From positions 496,001 to 560,000 of the forward strand of contig CAWKAP010000008.1 of assembly GCA_963847675.1 (NCBI GenBank): a DNA stretch of 64,000 bases, read 5' to 3'. The first letter of the stretch is position 1; the number at the start of each line of letters is the position of its first letter. This DNA is from JADJWR01 sp963847675 (GTDB taxonomy: Bacteria > Pseudomonadota > Gammaproteobacteria > Burkholderiales > Burkholderiaceae_F). The notes under the pieces are model-generated. The model was not told the DNA's origin and ran no database searches. It saw nothing but the letters and a program-made list of their open reading frames with translations. A program made the position numbers and the translations under genes. This document shows, piece after piece, positions 1 to 8,932 of this stretch.

Positions 1-228
1 CGCAAGGACTTCGTCGGCGCGGTGGGCCTGAACAAGGTCGCGCGCTTCCGGCTCGACCCGCGCGACGGCCGCACCGACGAGGACTACTACGAACTGGTCG
101 GCGACGACGACGGCGTGTTCGGCTGCATGTCGCTGCTTGCCTGCCACGACGTCTGTCCGAAGGAACTGCCGCTGCAGACGCAGATCGCCTTCATCCGCAG
201 GAAGATGGCGGCGCAGGGGTTCAAGTAA
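1..228 (+). CDS. Succinate dehydrogenase/fumarate reductase iron-sulfur subunit, C-terminal part (partial)
   Basis: Only the last 75 codons are present; the start lies before the window. The frame is open from base 1 and ends in TAA. The visible segment has CMSLLACHDVCPKELP, the last cysteine group of the ferredoxin-like C-terminal domain that holds the [4Fe-4S] and [3Fe-4S] clusters in SdhB/FrdB. This subunit passes electrons between the flavoprotein and the membrane anchor in succinate oxidation or fumarate reduction. The CPKxLPLQTQIAFIRRKM ending looks closer to the FrdB-like branch with a separate anchor than to the Escherichia coli SdhB type. That is recalled family knowledge, not a computed tree. 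Confidence 0.85.
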   Translation, partial: RKDFVGAVGLNKVARFRLDPRDGRTDEDYYELVGDDDGVFGCMSLLACHDVCPKELPLQTQIAFIRRKMAAQGFK

Positions 229-510
229 GGCACGCCGCCGACGCAGGACGCGCGCAACGAGTTCCCCTCGCTCGCGAGCCCGCGCTGCGCCAAGTTCGAC
301 CGGCAGTGCGCCGGGCCGGCTCGATCGATGCCGCGACCCATGCGCGGCACGAAGTCAGCGCGGTGCCGTACGTCACGCCGATCCTCGGCAGAGCACCGCG
401 CGATGCGCCCTGGCTCGCCACGAGCCGGGCCCGATGGCCGGCGGCAGTGTCTTCCCGGCCGGCCTTCCCATTACGATGGCAGGCGTTGCGCTCATTCGAG
501 GCTCGGAGCC

Positions 511-2751
511 ATGAATACCTTAGCGACGGTACCCCACAAGGCGCTCGCGATCGCTGCGGCGGTTTCCATGCTCGCCTTATGCCGCCCGGCGCTGGCGGCA
601 GAAACGGCCCCGCTGGCCGCCTCGGCGAAGGCGCCGCGCATCGGGCTCGCCCTGTCCGGCGGCGGCGCGCGCGGCATCGCGCATGTCGGCGTGCTCAAGG
701 TGCTGGAGGAGATGCGCGTGCCGATCCACTGCGTGACCGGCACCAGCATGGGAGCAATCGTCGGCGGCACCTTCGCCGCGGGAAGGACGCCCGCCGAGAT
801 GGAGAGGCTGGTCCTCGACGCCGACTGGGAGACGATCTTCCGCGACCAGCCGCCGCGCAAGGAGATCGCGCTGCGGCGCAAGGTCGACGACTACAAGACG
901 CTGTTCGCGCCCGAGTTCGGCGTCACCGAGAACGGGCTGGCGCTGCCGAAGGGCGTCATCGCCGGCGTCTCGATCGAGTCGTTCTTCCGCTCGCTGGCGA
1001 CGCCGGCTTTCGGCATCACCGACTTCAACAGGCTGCCGATACCGTTCCGCGCCCTGGCCACCGACATCGAGACCGGCGAATCGGTGGTGCTCGACCGCGG
1101 CAGCATCGCCCAGGCGATGCGCGCCAGCATGTCGGTGCCCGGCGCGATCGCGCCGGTGGAGATCGACGGCCGGCTGATGGTCGACGGCGGCATTGCCAAC
1201 AACCTGCCGATCGACGAGGCGCGCAGGCTGTGCGCCGACGTGGTGATCGCCGTGAACATCTCGACGCCGCCGCTGAAGCGCAGTGAAATCACCTCGGCGC
1301 TGACCGTGGTCGGGCAGCTGATCAACTTTCTCGGCAAGCAGACCGTCGACGACCAGCTCAGGCGCATGGGCCCGCGCGACGTGCTCATCGCGCCGGACCT
1401 CGGTGACATCTCCGCCGGCAAGTTCGACCGCTCGGTCGAGGCGATCGGCATCGGCGAGCAGGCGACCCGCGCGATGGCCGACTCGCTGCGGCGCTACAGC
1501 CTGCCGCCGGCGCAGTACGCGGCCCTTCGGGCAACGCAGGTCGCCGAGGGCAAGGGCCTGGGCACCGTCGACGAGATCCGTGTCGAAGGGCTGCAGCGCA
1601 CCAACCCCGAGGTGCTGCGCGCCCTGGTCGAGAGCCGGCACGGCGAGCCGCTCTCGGAGGAAAAGCTCGGCGCCGATCTGCGGCGCATTTACGGCCGCGG
1701 CGACTTCGAGAGCATCAGCTACCACCTCAGGGGCGGGGGCGCCGGTCCGCGCGCCCTGGTCATCGAGCCGAGGGAGAAGTCGTGGGGGCCGGATTATTTC
1801 CGCTTCGGCCTCGGTCTGGCGAGCGACTTCCAGAGCGACAGCCAGTTCAACCTGCTGGCCCAGTACCGCCGGACCTGGCTCAACCGCCTCGGCGGCGAGT
1901 GGCTGACCGAAGCGCAGCTCGGACAGGACACGCACCTGTTCAGCGAGTTCTACCAGCCACTGAACGAGGCCGGTCGCTGGTTCGTCGCGCCCTTTGTCGA
2001 CGTCGGACAGCGGACCCGCGGCGTCTTCGCCGGCGAGGACAAGGTCGCCGACTACCAGGTCCGCTATGGCATCGCCGGGGTCGACGCGGGGGCGGTGCTC
2101 GGCACCTGGGGCCACGTGCGGCTCGGCCCGGTGTGGTCGCGCATCGATGCGAAGGTCGACACCGGTTCCCCTCTCCTGCCGTCGATCAAGGAGACCACCG
2201 CGGGGATGCGGGCGGCGCTGTTCATCGATCAGGCGGACCACGCCTACTTCCCGACCCACGGCTTCGCCGCGGGCGGCAGCGCCTACGCCGCGCTGGAGTC
2301 GTTCGGCTCGGCCGTCGATTACCGGCGGCTCGAAGGCTTCGTTCGCGGCATGCGAACCTGGGGTCCGCACACCTTCCACGCCTTTGCTGCCGGCGGCACC
2401 GACCTCGGCTCGGACATGCCGGCCTATGAGGCGTTCACGCTCGGCGGGCCGCTGCGCCTGTCGGGCTACCGCATCAGCCAGTTCGCCGGCCGCGAATTCG
2501 CCTTCGGCCGCCTGATGTACTACAACCGCACGCTGCCGCTGCCGGACATCCTGGGCAGCGGCATCTACGTGGGCGGCTCGGCCGAAGTCGGCCGGATGAC
2601 CGACCGTTTCGACGGGCTGCCCTCGGCCGGCACGCTGTGGTCGGGATCGGTATTCCTCGGCGCCGACACGTTCCTGGGCCCGGTCTACTTGGGCCTCGGC
2701 GTTGGCGCATCGAGCAACTGGAGCCTGTACCTGCTGCTCGGCGCGCCGTAG
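511..2751 (+). CDS. Patatin-like phospholipase with C-terminal outer-membrane barrel
   Basis: A 746-residue secreted protein. The frame is open further upstream, but ATG 511 is chosen because it starts a clear signal peptide (hydrophobic core then ALAA at about residue 30). The patatin domain follows: glycine-rich oxyanion loop SGGGARG near residues 49-55, nucleophile motif GTSMG with Ser79, and the DGG of the Ser-Asp dyad at Asp225. Residues from about 330 contain a POTRA-like segment (VDEIRVEGLQRTNPEVL) and then an Omp85/surface-antigen-like beta-barrel ending in alternating aromatic strands. This order matches PlpD-type (type Vd) autotransported lipases, which hydrolyse phospholipids at the cell surface. 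No neighbour forms an obvious operon with it. Confidence 0.88.
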   Translation: MNTLATVPHKALAIAAAVSMLALCRPALAAETAPLAASAKAPRIGLALSGGGARGIAHVGVLKVLEEMRVPIHCVTGTSMGAIVGGTFAAGRTPAEMERLVLDADWETIFRDQPPRKEIALRRKVDDYKTLFAPEFGVTENGLALPKGVIAGVSIESFFRSLATPAFGITDFNRLPIPFRALATDIETGESVVLDRGSIAQAMRASMSVPGAIAPVEIDGRLMVDGGIANNLPIDEARRLCADVVIAVNISTPPLKRSEITSALTVVGQLINFLGKQTVDDQLRRMGPRDVLIAPDLGDISAGKFDRSVEAIGIGEQATRAMADSLRRYSLPPAQYAALRATQVAEGKGLGTVDEIRVEGLQRTNPEVLRALVESRHGEPLSEEKLGADLRRIYGRGDFESISYHLRGGGAGPRALVIEPREKSWGPDYFRFGLGLASDFQSDSQFNLLAQYRRTWLNRLGGEWLTEAQLGQDTHLFSEFYQPLNEAGRWFVAPFVDVGQRTRGVFAGEDKVADYQVRYGIAGVDAGAVLGTWGHVRLGPVWSRIDAKVDTGSPLLPSIKETTAGMRAALFIDQADHAYFPTHGFAAGGSAYAALESFGSAVDYRRLEGFVRGMRTWGPHTFHAFAAGGTDLGSDMPAYEAFTLGGPLRLSGYRISQFAGREFAFGRLMYYNRTLPLPDILGSGIYVGGSAEVGRMTDRFDGLPSAGTLWSGSVFLGADTFLGPVYLGLGVGASSNWSLYLLLGAP

Positions 2752-2824
2752 GCCGGGGCACGGCGCGGAGGCCCCGGGCGCGTCCTGTCTTCGTGCGCGG
2801 TGCGGAGCGCACGCGCTGCCGTGC

Positions 2825-3922
2825 TCAGTCCGCGGCTGCGCCGATCCGTTTCCCTTCCGGCCGGAACGCAGTCTGCCGACCGTAGTTTTCGCTGTCCGAC
2901 CGGGCGCTGTCCTTGGCGAGCGCAGCCGCCTGCGGGTACGGCACGGGTTCCTTGCGCTTGTCGATCTCGAGCAGCCGGGTCGCTTCGTTCACCCGCACGC
3001 TGTACCTGCCGAGGTTGTAGAGCAGGTACATCGCGAACAGGTTGTCGACATCCTGGTATTCGCCCGCTTCATTCCGGAAATCGCGCGACAGGACCGACGG
3101 AAACCGGTCGGGCAGGTCCTTGAACGCGGTCTTCTCCTCCTCGTGCGGGTCGACCCAGGTCGAGCCGGCGTACTTCCGGTAGAAGACCACGTCCAGCCCG
3201 TAACCGCGCGCGTTCCATTGCCGCAGCAGCTTCAGCGCCATCTCGGTGGGGATGTTGGCGTTCAGCGCCGCGACCACCTTGCGCCGGGAGAACAGCCACG
3301 CGCTGTCGATCTCGAGGTCTTCGTAGCCGGCGCCGTACCTGAAGGCGGAACCGATCGTCTTGGCGCAGTTCAGGCGCAGGTAGTCGTATCTGACTTCACC
3401 GTCGTGGTACTCGGTGTCCCTGGCCCGCTTGTGAAAGTCGTCGTTGATGCGCCTGAAGTAGTCGGTCAGTGCGTCCTTCTCCCGGGCCGGCACGCCGTAG
3501 ACGCGCACGCCGATGACCGAGCGCTTGTAGATCTCGCCGAAGTCGAGCCCGAACGAGGCCTTGCCACTGACGGACGAGGAGGTCCCGAACAGGTATTCCT
3601 TCTTCGGAATCCTGACCATGAGATCGTCGGTGTAGTAATCCTCCGCATGCTCGGGCTCGCGGTCGGCGTAGAAGTTCGCCGAGTAGACGAGGTCGTCGCC
3701 CGGCGCCTGGTCGCGGATGGCGAGCGCCAGGTGCCCCGCCGAGCCGCCCTTGGAAGTGCCGTAGCTGATCAGCAGTTCGAGGTCGTACGGGTCCTGGCGC
3801 AGGACGGCCGCGATCTCCTCGACGTTGGCCGGGCCCGGCCCGCCGGGACTGCCGAAGTCGGCCGCCGCCGCCAGCGAGGCGAAGGCGACCGCCACGGCCA
3901 TGAACCAGGGTTTGAGCCTCAT
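2825..3922 (-). CDS. Secreted protein with possible circularly permuted papain-like (Lnb/DUF4105-like) domain
   Basis: A 365-residue protein. ATG 3922 is preferred over upstream in-frame starts because it opens a signal peptide (MRLKPWFMAVAVAF, then ASLAAAA). The mature part has GHLALAIRD near residue 68, with a His, and LRLNCAKTIGSAF about 120 residues later, with a Cys. A His-before-Cys order with an Asn-Cys-(A/T) motif is typical of permuted papain/NlpC-like enzymes and of the periplasmic Lnb N-terminal (DUF4105) group. The assignment to that fold is inference. It is convergent with the patatin gene and the two stops are 73 bp apart. The substrate is unknown. Confidence 0.6.
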   Translation of the reverse strand: MRLKPWFMAVAVAFASLAAAADFGSPGGPGPANVEEIAAVLRQDPYDLELLISYGTSKGGSAGHLALAIRDQAPGDDLVYSANFYADREPEHAEDYYTDDLMVRIPKKEYLFGTSSSVSGKASFGLDFGEIYKRSVIGVRVYGVPAREKDALTDYFRRINDDFHKRARDTEYHDGEVRYDYLRLNCAKTIGSAFRYGAGYEDLEIDSAWLFSRRKVVAALNANIPTEMALKLLRQWNARGYGLDVVFYRKYAGSTWVDPHEEEKTAFKDLPDRFPSVLSRDFRNEAGEYQDVDNLFAMYLLYNLGRYSVRVNEATRLLEIDKRKEPVPYPQAAALAKDSARSDSENYGRQTAFRPEGKRIGAAAD

Positions 3923-4105
3923 CGTTGCCTCTCCCGTCACACCGGATGGACCCCATGATGCCGCACAGGCCGTTCGCTTCCTGCGCAGCCTGCCGGAGCC
4001 GAACGGCCACACGCGATCGAACCCGCGTCGCGCCGGCACCCCGGTCGGTCGTCTCCATTCATTATCCTGTCGCCGACATCACGCTTGCATCGCCTGCCCC
4101 TCACC

Positions 4106-4780
4106 GTGCGCCTGCTGCTGGTCGAAGACGATCCGATGATCGGCGCCGCCGTGGCCGACGGCCTGCGCGGCGACGGCTACGCGGTCGACTGGGTCCAGGA
4201 CGGGCTGGCCGGCGCACGCGCCCTCGACGCCGGGACGCCGTACTCGGCGCTGCTTCTGGACCTCGGCTTGCCCGGGCGCGACGGCCTGAAGCTGCTCGCC
4301 GACCTGCGCGGCCGGGGCGACGCGCTGCCGGTGCTGGTGCTGACTGCGCGCGACACGGTGCGCGATCGCATCGCCGGGCTCGACGCCGGCGCCGACGATT
4401 ACCTGGTCAAGCCGTTCGATCTCGACGAACTGCTGGCGCGCGTGCGCGCACTGCTGCGCCGTGCGGCCGGCCGCGCCGAGCCGCAACTCGCCTGCGGCCG
4501 CCTGCGGCTCGACCCCGCCACGCACGCGGCGTGGCTGGACGACGAACCGCTGCAGCTGTCGGCGCGCGAGTTCGCGCTGCTGCAGGCGCTGATGGAGCGG
4601 CCCGACGCGGTGCTGTCGCGCGCGCAGCTCGAAGAGCGGCTGTACGGCTGGAACGAACCGGTGGGCAGCAACGCGGTCGAGGTGCACATCCATCACCTGC
4701 GCCGCAAGCTGGGCGACGGCGTGATCCGCAACGTGCGCGGGGTCGGCTACCGGCTCGGCGAGCCCGCGGCGAACCCCTGA
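4106..4780 (+). CDS. OmpR-family response regulator (QseB/PmrA-like)
   Basis: A 224-residue DNA-binding response regulator. GTG 4106 gives the usual beginning VRLLLVEDDPMIG; a TTG at 4085 would add seven residues. The receiver domain has the acidic pair D8/D9, phospho-acceptor Asp52 in LLLDLGLPG and the conserved Lys in LVKPF. The C-terminal winged helix carries EVHIHHLRRKLG and RGVGYRL, typical of OmpR/PhoB members. The stop overlaps the start of the kinase gene by one base (TGATG), which indicates translational coupling. QseB, PmrA and TctD are the nearest families by eye. The signal sensed cannot be read from the sequence. Confidence 0.93.
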   Translation: MRLLLVEDDPMIGAAVADGLRGDGYAVDWVQDGLAGARALDAGTPYSALLLDLGLPGRDGLKLLADLRGRGDALPVLVLTARDTVRDRIAGLDAGADDYLVKPFDLDELLARVRALLRRAAGRAEPQLACGRLRLDPATHAAWLDDEPLQLSAREFALLQALMERPDAVLSRAQLEERLYGWNEPVGSNAVEVHIHHLRRKLGDGVIRNVRGVGYRLGEPAANP

Positions 4781-6105
4781 TGCCATCGATCCGCCGTTGG
4801 CTGCTGCTGGCGCTGCTCGCCCTGCTCGCCGTCGTCGGTGTGCTCGGCGGCGCGCTGACCTACGGCAGCGCCCGCGCCGAGATCGACAGGCTGCTCGACG
4901 AGGAGATGCGTCAGGTCGCGTTGTCGCTGCGCGACCATGCGCGCCTGGACACCGACCGCATCGCGCGCTCGGCGGAACGGCCCGAGCAGCGCCTGCTGGT
5001 GCAGGTCGACGACCCGCGCCGCGGGCAGCAGTACCGCTCGCGCGACGTCGCGCCGCTGCCGTCGGCCGCGGACGAGGGCTTTCGCGATCTCGAGCACGAC
5101 GGCCAGGCCTGGCGCGTCTATGCGCTGCCCTACGAGTCGCAGCTGATCCAGGTGGCGCAGCCGACCGCGCAGCGCCGCGCGCTGGCGCTGCAGACCACGC
5201 TGCGCATCGTGACGCCGCTGCTGCTGCTGATGCCGCTCGCCGCGGCGCTGCTGTGGTGGATCGTCGGTCGCGCCCTGCGCCCGCTCGACGCGCTCGGTGC
5301 GCAGCTCGCCCAGCGGCAGCCGACGGCGCTGGCGCCGCTGGCGCTCGACCACCTGCCGCAGGAGGCGCGGCCGATGGTGGGTGCACTGAACGACCTGCTG
5401 GCGCGGCTGCACGCCGCCTTCGAACAGCAGCGCAGCCTGACCGCCGACGCTGCGCATGCCTTGCGCACGCCGCTGGCGGCCGTAACGCTGCAGGCCCAGC
5501 TCGCGCGCCGCGCGGCCGAAGGCTCTGCGCGCGACGCCGCGCTCGATCGGCTCGAGGCCGGGGTGAAGCGCGCCAGCCACCTGGTCGCGCAGCTTCTCGC
5601 GCTGGCAAGGCTGGACCCGGACGCCGCGCGCGACCCGCCGGCGACGCTGGACCTTGCGCTGCTCGCGCAGGAAGCGGCGGCAGAAGTACGACCCCTGGCC
5701 GAGAGCGCGCAGCTCGAGTTCGACGCGACCCTGCCCGCCAGCGCGCCGATACAGGGCCACGAGCCGGCGCTGCGCATGGCCATCACCAACCTGCTCGACA
5801 ACGCGGTGCGCTACACCCCGGCCGGGGGTCGCGTTTCCTTGAGACTCGACGAGGACGGCAACGGCCATCGGCTGACGGTGAGCGACACCGGGCCGGGGTT
5901 GCCGGCCGATGAGCGGGAAAGCGTCTTCGATCGCTTTACGCGTGGGCGGGACACCGCAGTGCCCGGCAGCGGGCTGGGGCTGGCGATCGTGCGCGAGGTC
6001 GCGCGCCTGCACGGCGGGCGCACATGGATCGAGGACGGTCCGGGCGGGCGGGGACTGACGGTGTCGCTGTGGCTGCCGGAGCGGGGAGGCCCGGTCTCGA
6101 CCTGA
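4780..6105 (+). CDS. Sensor histidine kinase (QseC-like)
   Basis: A 441-residue inner-membrane kinase, partner of the upstream regulator. There is a transmembrane helix at residues 5-27, a roughly 120-residue periplasmic part and a second helix near 146-168 (LRIVTPLLLLMPLAAALLWW split over the membrane), then HAMP-like linker. The H-box is TADAAHALRTPLAAV with phospho-acceptor His226. The ATPase domain shows the N-box ITNLLDNAVRYTP, G1 box SDTGPGLP and G2 box GSGLGLAIVREVARLHGG. Length and layout match QseC/PmrB-type kinases (about 450 residues). Start ATG 4780 overlaps the regulator stop by one base. Confidence 0.93.
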   Translation: MPSIRRWLLLALLALLAVVGVLGGALTYGSARAEIDRLLDEEMRQVALSLRDHARLDTDRIARSAERPEQRLLVQVDDPRRGQQYRSRDVAPLPSAADEGFRDLEHDGQAWRVYALPYESQLIQVAQPTAQRRALALQTTLRIVTPLLLLMPLAAALLWWIVGRALRPLDALGAQLAQRQPTALAPLALDHLPQEARPMVGALNDLLARLHAAFEQQRSLTADAAHALRTPLAAVTLQAQLARRAAEGSARDAALDRLEAGVKRASHLVAQLLALARLDPDAARDPPATLDLALLAQEAAAEVRPLAESAQLEFDATLPASAPIQGHEPALRMAITNLLDNAVRYTPAGGRVSLRLDEDGNGHRLTVSDTGPGLPADERESVFDRFTRGRDTAVPGSGLGLAIVREVARLHGGRTWIEDGPGGRGLTVSLWLPERGGPVST

Positions 6106-6119
6106 CGGCCGAGCTGGAC

Positions 6120-6136
6120 CTTAAGTCGCTGTTAAG
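6120..6136 (+). promoter_or_regulatory. PmrA/QseB-type direct-repeat box
   Basis: CTTAAG, five bases, GTTAAG: two TTAAG half-sites 11 bp apart, 14 bp after the kinase stop codon. OmpR-family regulators of the PmrA/QseB branch bind direct repeats of this type. A candidate -10 (TACCGT or TGTACC at about 6144-6152) follows, and a terminator lies at 6202-6229. The match is by eye and there is no protein-DNA evidence. Confidence 0.5.
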
Positions 6137-6201
6137 TCTGGCTGTGTACCGTTCTTTCGTCAGCGCGGTTTCGCGGCCGCGCTGTCCTCACTGAGATGAT
6201 T

Positions 6202-6229
6202 TGGCGCCGCAACCCGGCGCCATTTTTTT
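6202..6229 (+). terminator. Rho-independent terminator after the two-component operon
   Basis: The stem TGGCGCC (6202-6208) pairs with GGCGCCA (6216-6222), with a short loop, followed by seven T residues (6223-6229). It can end the regulator-kinase transcript, or a short transcript starting at the direct-repeat box just upstream. The rest of 6230-6377 shows nothing I can assign. Confidence 0.8.
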
Positions 6230-6377
6230 CGGCCGCCTCGATTGCGGCGTGCGCTGCAATGGCCGCGCCAATCGCAGGCAGAAGCGGCGGCAGGCAATCA
6301 CACTGCGTCGGCGACGCGACGGCCTGGCCGCACTCGACCCGCTCTGCCTGTTGCCCGCTCACCTGACGGCGGCCGTC

Positions 6378-7457
6378 TTACTTCGGGCGTGACATCCGGA
6401 CACGCCGCTGCATCCGCCACTGCGCCGGCGTGGTGCCGCTCCAGCGGCGGAATGCCCGCGTAAAGGCGCTGGCGTCGGCATAGTCGAGCGTCGCGGCAAT
6501 CTGGCTCACGTTCATCGCAGAATCCTCGAGCATCTGCCGGGCGATTTCGAAGCGGCCTTCGTCGACGAGGGCCCGGAAGCTGGTGTCGCAAACATTCAGG
6601 CGCCGATTCATGGTCCGGCTGTGCATTGAGAACAGCGCCGCGACCTGGTCGGCCCCGGCTTGATCCGTCAGGAGCGCGGTTCGGAGCACGCTGCGTACCT
6701 GCGCCGGGAACTCGTCGCCGTAGCGAGCTTCGAGTGCCTCGATCTGCTGCTGCAGCAGACGGAGCAGTTCGGGATCGTTGTCTGACAAATGACGGCTCAG
6801 CCAGCCGGAGGAGAACACGAGCCCGTACTGCTCCGCGTCGAAGCGCAGCGGGACCGCGAAGAACCGGCGAAAAATCCCGACGTCTTCCGGTCTCCGGTGG
6901 GCGAAGTGGGCTTCCTCGGGCGTCCAATCGGCGCCGCACAGGTCGCGCATGACGTTCAACATCACGGCGACGGCGCCATCGCCTATCTGGTCGGCGGCCT
7001 CGATGTGCGGCTGAAAGCTGCCGAAGCTGAGCTTCGCCCGGTCGCCATCGATCGCCAAGCCTACTGCCGCCCCACGATTGTGAAGATGAAAGTACCGCAC
7101 GAGGCTGCGCAACGCCGTTTCCACGTTCTCCGAGTACCTGACCAGCAAGCCCACGAGCCCGAGGGAGCGCAGACTGCCCTGCTGGCCCACGAGGAGCCCG
7201 AAGTGGCGGCAGCCCGTCCTGGCCACGCAATGGCTGAAGAGGCGGCCGCGGGCGGCGTGCGAGATCAGGTTGTTCGGGTCATTGAAGAGTCCGGGTTCAA
7301 ACCCGGTGCCGGCCAACACCTCGGTCGGATCCGCGCCCAGTTTCCTGAGGACCTCCGGGATCGCTTGCAGGGGTCCGATGCGGACGGTCGCTGCGCTCGA
7401 CCCGCGCGTGATCGGCCGGCGTCGGCTTCCAGGTGACTGCGGCTCGATTGATTTCAC
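6378..7457 (-). CDS. AraC-family transcriptional regulator
   Basis: A 359-residue regulator starting at GTG 7457. Residues 20-210 resemble the arabinose-binding-like N-terminal domain (PF12625 type) found in OruR/ArgR-like AraC proteins, which senses a small molecule. The C-terminal roughly 95 residues hold the two helix-turn-helix motifs: VAALFSMHSRTMNRRL, then MNVSQIAATLDYADASAFTR, ending FRRWSGTTPAQWR, the classic AraC signature. It is divergent from the DUF3300 gene. Two 21-bp-spaced copies of a direct repeat lie 25-60 bp upstream of its start; the same element precedes the RND and DUF3141 operons. It is the obvious candidate to bind all three sites. The effector is unknown. Confidence 0.9.
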   Translation of the reverse strand: MKSIEPQSPGSRRRPITRGSSAATVRIGPLQAIPEVLRKLGADPTEVLAGTGFEPGLFNDPNNLISHAARGRLFSHCVARTGCRHFGLLVGQQGSLRSLGLVGLLVRYSENVETALRSLVRYFHLHNRGAAVGLAIDGDRAKLSFGSFQPHIEAADQIGDGAVAVMLNVMRDLCGADWTPEEAHFAHRRPEDVGIFRRFFAVPLRFDAEQYGLVFSSGWLSRHLSDNDPELLRLLQQQIEALEARYGDEFPAQVRSVLRTALLTDQAGADQVAALFSMHSRTMNRRLNVCDTSFRALVDEGRFEIARQMLEDSAMNVSQIAATLDYADASAFTRAFRRWSGTTPAQWRMQRRVRMSRPK

Positions 7458-7478
7458 GCAACCAGCTTAGCCGGCCGC

Positions 7479-7518
7479 GTCCGGAAATGTCCAACTGGCG
7501 TCTCGAAATGTCCAGCAA
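7479..7518 (+). promoter_or_regulatory. Tandem 21-bp-spaced operator, copy A (AraC/DUF3300 intergenic)
   Basis: GAAATGTCCA occurs at 7484-7493 and again at 7505-7514, exactly 21 bp apart, each preceded by a GTCyg-like GTCC/GTCT. Two helical turns between direct half-sites is the geometry of AraC-family operators. A possible -10 (GATACT, 7537-7542) lies 32 bp from the start of the second copy, pointing toward the DUF3300 gene at 7694. The element is also next to the AraC-family gene start, so autoregulation is possible. Confidence 0.7.
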
Positions 7519-7693
7519 GCGAAGAGGCGACAAATGGATACTTTCACTTCCGGCAGTCGAACACGCCATCGATCCGTCGCGGGCGGACGACGGCAATCGA
7601 GCGCCCGCCGCCGCTTCGGCTCACGCCGTCCGGGCCGAGTACGCTATTGGCTGTCCCGGCGCCGCGGTCGGGCCTCATCAGGAGTCAGGGTTC

Positions 7694-8916
7694 ATGGGCA
7701 TCAGTCGATTCAGAGCCGCAGCCGATGGCTTGCGAGCCAAGGGGTCCGTTTTCATCGCGATGGCCCTGGCGATGGTGGTCGCCACCAGCGCGATCGCGCA
7801 GGCGCCCGCCGCGCCGGGCGGGGCCGCGCCGGCGTACTCCGCCGAGGAACTCGACCAGCTCGTCGGGCCGATCGCGCTGTATCCGGACGACCTGGTGGCG
7901 ATCATCCTGCCGGCGTCGACCAACCCGCTGCAGGTCGTGCAGGCCGATCGCTATCTCGACAAGCGCAAGGCCGATCCCAAGGCCCCCATTGACGACAAGT
8001 GGGACGACCCGGTCAAGTCGCTGCTCAACTATCCGGACGTCGTGAAGAAGATGAGCGCCGACCTGGACTGGACCGCCGCGCTCGGCGAGGCGGTGGTCAC
8101 CGACCAGGGCGCCGTGATCGAGGCGGTGCAGGCGTTCCGCCGCAAGGCCAAGGCGGCGGGCAACCTCAAGAGCGACGACAAGCAGGTGGTGAAGACCGAG
8201 CAGGAGATCGTCATCATCGAGCCGGCCGACCCGCAGGTGATCTACGTGCCGCAGTACAACCCGACGACGGTCGTCGTGGCGAGCGCGGCACCCGTGTACG
8301 GCTATTACCCGGCGCCGTATCCGTCCTACTACTACCCGTATCCGCCCGGCGCCGCGATGGCCGCCGGGCGTCATCTGGGGGGCGGCGATCGGCGCCGCCT
8401 GGAGCGGCAACCACTATGGCTGCTGCGGGGACACCAACATCAACGTCAACCGCAACACCAACGTCAATACCGGCAACGTCAATCGCGGCAGCGGCGCGCA
8501 GGCAGCAGCCGGCGGGCGGCGGCACCGCGTGGAAGTCCAACAAGCAGCCCGGCCAGGTCAGCGGCTCGGTCGGCAAGAGCGCCTCGACCGCGCGCGCCGG
8601 CGACACGCGTGCGGGCGCAGGCGGTGGGGCGGGACGTGCCTCGGCGCAACCGGCAGGCGGTGGAGCAGGACGCGCATCGACGCAGCCGAGCAGCGGTGCA
8701 ATGGGCGGCGGCAGCGTCAGTCGGGGCAGCGGGGGCGGCGGCGACGCGTTCGGCAGCTACGGCTCCGGGCGGCAGGCCCAGATGGACAGTTCGCGCGGCG
8801 CATCGAGCCGCAGTTCGATGTCCGGCGCAAGCTCAAGGTCGGCGCCGAGCGGCGGTGCGCGGGGCGGCGGTGGATCACGCGGCGGCGGTGGTGGGCGCGG
8901 CGGCGGTCGTCGGTGA
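7694..8916 (+). CDS. DUF3300 domain protein (two frame breaks)
   Basis: A secreted or membrane protein that begins at ATG 7694 with a signal peptide ending near AIAQA. The DUF3300 core is plain: YSAEELDQLVGPIALYPDDL, LQVVQADRYL, DWTAALGEAVVTDQ and VIYVPQYNPTTVVV, followed by a Tyr/Pro-rich stretch. The frame shifts by +1 near 8366 (after the PPGAAMAA coding stretch) and again near 8510. Following the shifts restores GVIWGAAIGAAWSGNHYG and an Asn-rich NINVNRNTNVN segment, then a Gly/Ser-rich tail ending RGGGRR. A second DUF3300 gene (43020-44345) has the same plan. The DUF2950 gene follows 16 bp later. The function of DUF3300 is not established. Confidence 0.8.
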
Positions 8917-8932
8917 TGGCAGGAGCACGCTC

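Noticed and set aside
2702..3958. A 418-codon plus-strand open frame opposite the papain-like gene
   Set aside because: It is the antisense of a gene with signal peptide and conserved motifs; no family resemblance of its own.
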